DNA from: Streptomyces sp. NBC_00820
GTDB taxonomy: Bacteria; Actinomycetota; Actinomycetes; Streptomycetales; Streptomycetaceae
Assembly (NCBI RefSeq): GCF_036347055.1
Contig: NZ_CP108882.1
Coordinates: forward strand, 2,741,001 to 2,805,000
DNA length: 64,000 nt
Direction: 5' to 3'
Shown: piece after piece, positions 59,944 to 64,000 of the stretch
Layout of the letters: each line of letters opens with the position of its first letter
Numbering within the stretch: position 1 is the first letter of the stretch
Position numbers and translations under genes: made by a program
The notes under the pieces: generated by a model
The model's input: the letters and a program-made list of their open reading frames with translations, nothing else
The model's database searches: none
Told to the model about the DNA's origin: nothing

Positions 59944-60621
59944 ATGAAGATCCGCCGACCACGGCTGCCGCGCACCCGCCGGGGGCAGCGGCGGCTGGTG
60001 CAGGCCGTGATGGCCGGGTGCGTGCTGGCGCTGCTGCCGGCCGCCTGGCTCTACGTGTCGACGGCGGACCGGCTCCGTACGGCGGCGGACGTGCCGCGCA
60101 CCCCGGTCGCCGTCGTCTTCGGCGCCGGCCTGTGGGACGGGGAGCCGTCTCCGTACCTCGCGCACCGGCTGGACGCGGCGGCGCGGCTGTACCGGGAGGG
60201 CCGGATCGAGGTCGTGCTCGTCACGGGTGACAACAGCCGCGAGGACTACGACGAGCCCGACGCCATGCGCGCCTACCTGACCCGGCACGGCGTGCCGGGC
60301 GCGCGGATCGTCAGCGACTACGCCGGTTTCGACACCTGGGACTCGTGCGTGCGGGCCAGGAAGATCTTCGGGGTGCACCGGGCGGTCCTGATCAGTCAGG
60401 GCTTCCACATCCGGCGGGCGGTGGCCCTGTGCGAGGCGGCGGGGGTGGACTCCTACGGCCTCGGGGTCGACGACAAGCACGACGCGACCTGGTACTACGG
60501 CGGCACCCGCGAGGTGTTCGCGGCCGGCAAGGCGGCGCTGGACGCGGTGCTCCGGCCTGATCCGCAGTTCCTGGGACCGCGGGAGCACGGGGTCGCGCGG
60601 GCGATGTCCGGGGCCCGGTGA
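59944..60621 (+). CDS. SanA/YdcF-like (DUF218) membrane-anchored protein
   Basis: A 225-residue protein. The N-terminus is basic with one membrane helix (VQAVMAGCVLALLPAAWLYV). The DUF218 domain has VVFGAGLWDGEPSPYLAHRL, VLVTGDNSREDYDEP and VLISQGFHIRRAVALCEAAG. SanA-type proteins affect envelope permeability and vancomycin resistance in enterobacteria; the biochemical role is unclear. ATG 59944. Confidence 0.82.
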   Translation: MKIRRPRLPRTRRGQRRLVQAVMAGCVLALLPAAWLYVSTADRLRTAADVPRTPVAVVFGAGLWDGEPSPYLAHRLDAAARLYREGRIEVVLVTGDNSREDYDEPDAMRAYLTRHGVPGARIVSDYAGFDTWDSCVRARKIFGVHRAVLISQGFHIRRAVALCEAAGVDSYGLGVDDKHDATWYYGGTREVFAAGKAALDAVLRPDPQFLGPREHGVARAMSGAR

Positions 60622-60835
60622 GCGTCACCGGGGAGGACGGTGCCGGGAAGCTCGGTGTCAAAGAGAGCGGTGTCGAGGAGAGCGGTGCCGGGAAGCTCGG
60701 TGTCGGGAAGCTCGTGTCGGGGAGGGCGGTGTCCGCCGCCTCACCGCACTCCGCCCGGCGCGGGGAGGCGGTCGTCCCGCCGGTGTAACCGGGGGCGGGC
60801 GCGGGCCGTAACAGGCCGCGAGCACGCTGGCCGGC
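60622..60835. repeat. Intergenic with short imperfect direct repeats
   Basis: Between 60640 and 60735, GCTCGGTGTC and GAGAGCGGTG-type decamers recur about five times (GTGCCGGGAAGCTCGGTGTC is seen in two variants). No terminator with a clear stem is found. Confidence 0.45.
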
Positions 60836-63088
60836 ATGGAGACCGCCGCGACGCCCACCCACTGCCCGTACTGCGCCCTGCAGTGCGGGATGAACCTCAC
60901 GCCCCTGCCGCGAGGGGGCGTGGCGGTGTCCGAGCGGGCGGACTTCCCGGTGAACCGGGGCGCGTTGTGCGGCAAGGGCCGTACGGCGGCGCAGGTGCTG
61001 TCGGCCGAGGCGCGGCTGACCTCGCCGCTGGTGCGGTCCCGGACCGGCGCGCTCGTACCGGCGGGCTGGGACGAGGCGCTGGACCGGGTCGCGGGGGCGC
61101 TGGGGTCGGTGCGCGCGGAGCACGGCCCGGACGCCGTCGGGGTGTTCGGCGGGGGCGGGCTGACGAACGAGAAGGCGTACGCGCTCGGCAAGTTCGCGCG
61201 GGTGGTGCTGGGCACCTCGCAGATCGACTACAACGGGCGGTTCTGCATGTCGTCGGCGGCGGCCGCCGGTACGAGGGCGTTCGGCCTGGACCGGGGGCTG
61301 CCCTTCCCGCTGGAGGACATCCCGCGCACGGGCTGCGTGATCCTCGTCGGCTCCAACCTCGCCGAGACGATGCCGCCGGCGCTGCGGTTCTTCGGCGAAC
61401 TGCGGGCGAACGGCGGCACGTTGATCGTGGTCGACCCGCGCCGCACGCGGACCGCCGAGCAGGCGGACCTGCATCTGGCACCCCGGCCCGGCACCGATCT
61501 GGCCCTGGCGCTGGGCCTGTTGCACCTGGTGGTGGCCGAGGGGCGAACGGACGAGGAGTACATCCGGTGCCGGACGACCGGCTGGGCGCAGGCGCGGGCT
61601 GCGGCGATGGCGCACTGGCCGGAGTACGTGGAACGGATCACCGGCGTGACCGTTCCCCAACTCCGGCGAGCTGTGCGCATGTTCTGCGAGCCGGAGTCCG
61701 CGATGGTGCTGACGGCGCGCGGCCCGGAGCAGCAGTCCAAGGGCACGGACACCGTGAGCGCGTGGATCAACCTGTGCCTGGCGACCGGCCGTCCGGGACG
61801 CCCGCTGTCCGGGTACGGCTGCCTGACCGGCCAGGGCAACGGGCAGGGCGGCCGCGAACACGGCCAGAAGGCGGACCAGTTGCCCGGTTACCGCAGGCTG
61901 GACGACCCGGCGGCGCGGCGGCACGTGGCCGGGGTGTGGGGTGTGGACCCGGATGCGCTGCCCGGCCCCGGCCGCAGCGCGTACGAGCTGCTGGACGCGC
62001 TCGGCACGGACATCCGCGCACTGCTGCTGATGGGGTCCAACCCGGTCGTCTCGGCACCCCGCGCCGCCCACGTCGAGCAACGGCTGCGCTCGCTGGACTT
62101 CCTGGCGGTGTGCGATGTCGTCCTCTCGGAGACGGCGGAGCTGGCGGACGTCGTCCTGCCGGTCACCCAGTGGGCCGAGGAGACCGGCACGACGACCAGC
62201 CTGGAAGGCAGGGTCCTGCTGCGCCGCCGAGCCGTCACGCCGCCCGCCGGCATCCGCAGCGACCTGGAGGTCCTGCACGCCCTCGCCGCCCGCCTCGGCA
62301 TCGAGAAGGGCTTCCCGGCCGACCCCGAGGAGGTCTTCGGCGAGCTGCGCCGGGCGAGCGCGGGTGGACCGGCGGACTACTCGGGGATCACCTACGGCAG
62401 GCTGGCACGGGAGAACGGCGTGTTCTGGCCGTGCCCGGAGAGTCCCGGCGAGGCCGCCGGGGATGCGGGGGATGCCGGGACGACGGGGGGTGCCGGGGGT
62501 GCCGGAACCACCGAGGACGCCGGGGGCGCCAGGACCGCCGGAACCGCCAGGGGTGCCGGAACCGCCGGGGGCGCCGCGCACCCCGGAACCCCCCGCCTCT
62601 TCCTCGACCGGTTCGCCACCGAGGACGGCCGGGCTCGGTTCGTCCCCGTGTCCCACCGGGCGAGCGCCGAGGAGCCGGACGCCGCGTACCCGCTGCTGCT
62701 GACCACCGGCCGGGTGGTGTCGCAGTACCAGTCCGGGGCGCAGACGCGCCGCGTGGCGGAACTGAACGCGGCCGCGCCCGGCCCGTTCGTCGAACTCCAC
62801 CCACGCCTCGCCGTCCGCCTCGGTGTGACCGACGGCGACCCGGTCGCGGTGACCTCCCGGCGCGGCCGGGCCGTCGCACCGGCCCGTGTCACCGCCACCA
62901 TCCGCCCCGACACCGTCTTCATGCCCTTCCACTGGCCGGGCGAGGGCCGCGCCAACACCCTCACCAACCCGGCCCTGGACCCGGCGTCCCGGATGCCGGA
63001 GTTCAAGACGTGCGCGGTACGCGTGGAAGCCCTGAGGACCACGGAGCCGACCCGATCCCATCCTCGGAACGAGACCGGGAGGACCTGA
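60836..63088 (+). CDS. Molybdopterin oxidoreductase, assimilatory nitrate reductase type
   Basis: A 750-residue enzyme with the N-terminal [4Fe-4S] ligands CPYCALQC and GALCGKG, then the bis-MGD domains (SQIDYNGRFCMSSAA, where Cys is the likely Mo ligand, SNLAETMPPALRFF, GYGCLTGQGNGQGGREHGQK, SNPVVSAPR and the C-terminal TTGRVVSQYQSGAQTRR). It would reduce nitrate to nitrite in the cytoplasm, or be a formate dehydrogenase-like relative. A Gly/Ala/Thr-rich run of about 45 residues (about 540-585, from GEAAGDAGDAGTTGG) interrupts the enzyme before the C-terminal domain and is unlike homologues I know. ATG 60836. Confidence 0.82.
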   Translation: METAATPTHCPYCALQCGMNLTPLPRGGVAVSERADFPVNRGALCGKGRTAAQVLSAEARLTSPLVRSRTGALVPAGWDEALDRVAGALGSVRAEHGPDAVGVFGGGGLTNEKAYALGKFARVVLGTSQIDYNGRFCMSSAAAAGTRAFGLDRGLPFPLEDIPRTGCVILVGSNLAETMPPALRFFGELRANGGTLIVVDPRRTRTAEQADLHLAPRPGTDLALALGLLHLVVAEGRTDEEYIRCRTTGWAQARAAAMAHWPEYVERITGVTVPQLRRAVRMFCEPESAMVLTARGPEQQSKGTDTVSAWINLCLATGRPGRPLSGYGCLTGQGNGQGGREHGQKADQLPGYRRLDDPAARRHVAGVWGVDPDALPGPGRSAYELLDALGTDIRALLLMGSNPVVSAPRAAHVEQRLRSLDFLAVCDVVLSETAELADVVLPVTQWAEETGTTTSLEGRVLLRRRAVTPPAGIRSDLEVLHALAARLGIEKGFPADPEEVFGELRRASAGGPADYSGITYGRLARENGVFWPCPESPGEAAGDAGDAGTTGGAGGAGTTEDAGGARTAGTARGAGTAGGAAHPGTPRLFLDRFATEDGRARFVPVSHRASAEEPDAAYPLLLTTGRVVSQYQSGAQTRRVAELNAAAPGPFVELHPRLAVRLGVTDGDPVAVTSRRGRAVAPARVTATIRPDTVFMPFHWPGEGRANTLTNPALDPASRMPEFKTCAVRVEALRTTEPTRSHPRNETGRT

Positions 63089-63165
63089 AGGCCCCGCGTA
63101 CTGGCGGTGCGTGCGGGCGCGGCGCGGACGAGAGGCCGGAGCCGGCGGGCGGCGCCCGGGGCGGG

Positions 63166-63594
63166 TCAGTGGCGGTGGGTGAGCCAGTCGCCGGCCGGGA
63201 TGCGGGTGCCGTGGGTGCGCAGGTGGGCCGCGACGTGCGGGGCGGCCACGTACACCCAGGCACGCGCCGTGCCGCCGTCGGCGCGTACGGTGTGCCGGGC
63301 GACGCGCTCGTAGAGGCCGCGGGGGTCGCCGGGGGCGCACTCCTCCAGCCGGTCCAGTTCGGCGAGCAGGCGGTCGTACGTCTCCGGGAGCGCGGTGACC
63401 AGTTCGCCCCGCACCACTCCCCCGGGCTCCTCCACGGCGTAGGGGTAGCCGGGGCCGTCGTACAGCACGGCGTCCGTGAGGCGGGCCGGTTCCTCCGACG
63501 CGGTGCGGCCCCGCAGGAACAGGTCGTGGTTCGGTTCGCCGGGGCGCAGGGTGCCGTAGACGAAGAAGGGCAGGCGGGGCGGCGGGACGATCAC
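63166..63594 (-). CDS. Gamma-glutamylcyclotransferase-like protein
   Basis: A 142-residue protein of the GGCT fold. The signature VYGTLRPGEPNHDLFL is at the N-terminus, the active-site Glu region follows in LDRLEECAPGDPRGLYERV and YDGPGYPYAVEEPGG lies between. Members cyclise gamma-glutamyl amines to 5-oxoproline. GTG 63594 is chosen with a GGAG stretch upstream; a longer in-frame GTG at 63627 is possible. Confidence 0.78.
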   Translation of the reverse strand: MIVPPPRLPFFVYGTLRPGEPNHDLFLRGRTASEEPARLTDAVLYDGPGYPYAVEEPGGVVRGELVTALPETYDRLLAELDRLEECAPGDPRGLYERVARHTVRADGGTARAWVYVAAPHVAAHLRTHGTRIPAGDWLTHRH

Positions 63595-63732
63595 GGAAAC
63601 GATTCTCCATCCCCTCCGAGTCCCCACACATCTCCATAGAGACCCTATAGACGCGACATGTCATGCCCACTTAAATCACTCTCGGTACCAGCGCCACCCC
63701 CACGCCTCCAAGGCGCATTCCCGAGGAGACAG

Positions 63733-64000
63733 ATGAGTCGGATACGGCAGCACGCCCACGGCGCCCGCCGCGTCGCCACAGCCGGCATCGCCGCCACCAC
63801 GGCCACCCTGCTGGCCGCCGCGCTCGCCCCCGCCGCGCACGCCGACGGCAGGCCGGCCCCGGCCACCGCGATCGCGCGCGCGGCGTCGGCTCTCGTGGCG
63901 CACGCCACGAGCCTGGGCCTGAGCTCCGCGCAGGACACCAGCGTCCGCGACGTGATCGTCGACAAGGACGGCACCCAGCACGTCCGTTACGACCGCACCT
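63733..64000 (+). CDS. Secreted M4-type metalloprotease, N-terminal part (cut by window edge)
   Basis: ATG 63733 follows GAGGAGA. A signal peptide (RRVATAGIAATTATLLAAAL, then AHA cleavage) is followed by the start of an FTP-type propeptide: ALVAHATSLGLSSAQDTSVR, then DVIVDKDGTQHVRYDRT. This is how thermolysin-family (M4) neutral proteases of Streptomyces begin. The catalytic domain lies beyond the window, so the family call rests on the propeptide only. Confidence 0.72.
   Translation, partial: MSRIRQHAHGARRVATAGIAATTATLLAAALAPAAHADGRPAPATAIARAASALVAHATSLGLSSAQDTSVRDVIVDKDGTQHVRYDRT

Noticed and set aside
58018..60588. An 856-residue minus-strand frame covering the chelatase and dgt region
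   Set aside because: Pro/Arg/His-rich shadow frame; dgt and the chelatase are read in other frames on the same strand with full motifs.

Overview
The window is a high-GC actinobacterial chromosome, almost certainly Streptomyces. The evidence is strongly GC-biased third codon positions, frequent GTG starts, an hrdA-type sigma factor next to dnaG and a dGTPase gene, an MreB/Mbl-like gene, and the palindromic repeats typical of Streptomyces intergenic DNA. Both ends look like conserved core. The left end (1-5 kb) has a malonyl-CoA synthetase (matB) fragment, a fused carboxyltransferase-like gene, mbl and a small conserved gene. The right end (45.4-64 kb) has three tRNA genes, a YtxH-like gene, an FGGY kinase, a two-gene ABC exporter, hrdA, dnaG, a FAD oxidoreductase, dgt, a sirohydrochlorin chelatase-like gene, a SanA-like gene, a nitrate-reductase-type molybdoenzyme, a gamma-glutamylcyclotransferase-like gene and the start of a secreted M4-type protease.

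Between them, from about 5 to 45.4 kb, lies an accessory region built at a tRNA gene with a CAU anticodon (45385-45458). A 33-bp direct repeat copying the 3' part of that tRNA (7846-7878 and 45374-45406) marks an island of about 37.5 kb. A decayed tyrosine integrase sits beside each copy. The left one keeps the 3' half and the right one the 5' half, so the island looks stranded. I see no conjugation or replication genes in it. It carries insertion sequences or remnants of the IS110, IS5, IS630 and IS481 families.

The island has four functional blocks. (1) 10.6-19.3 kb is a compact RiPP-like cluster: MFS exporter, HExxH-motif protein, radical SAM/SPASM enzyme, PqqD-like recognition protein, a 62-residue candidate precursor peptide, cobalamin-binding radical SAM enzyme, GNAT acetyltransferase and an atypical cytochrome P450. 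Two inverted IS110 copies bracket it. (2) 20.7-29.5 kb holds a DUF3800 protein, a GntR regulator whose probable operator (CTAGTTSACTAG) also precedes a fatty-acid-desaturase-like gene, a DapF-like epimerase, a CoiA-like protein and three small secreted or membrane proteins. (3) 30.6-39.0 kb looks like a defence or conflict block. It has two divergent gene pairs of the same design, each an HTH protein fused to an effector (a STAND-type NTPase with ten 32-residue repeats, or an Eco29kI-type GIY-YIG nuclease) facing a homologous 65-67-residue two-helix membrane protein. Between the pairs lie an HNH-ATPase fusion, an endonuclease-VII-like protein and a degenerate CRISPR-like repeat set. (4) 39.2-43.6 kb has an MmyB-like regulator divergent from an SDR gene, and an IS630 element carrying an HxlR regulator and a quinone-oxidoreductase-like gene between its inverted repeats.

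The two strongest candidates for undescribed biology are the RiPP-like cluster and the paired HTH-effector / small membrane protein modules, whose intergenic operators share GTTCRCC half-sites.
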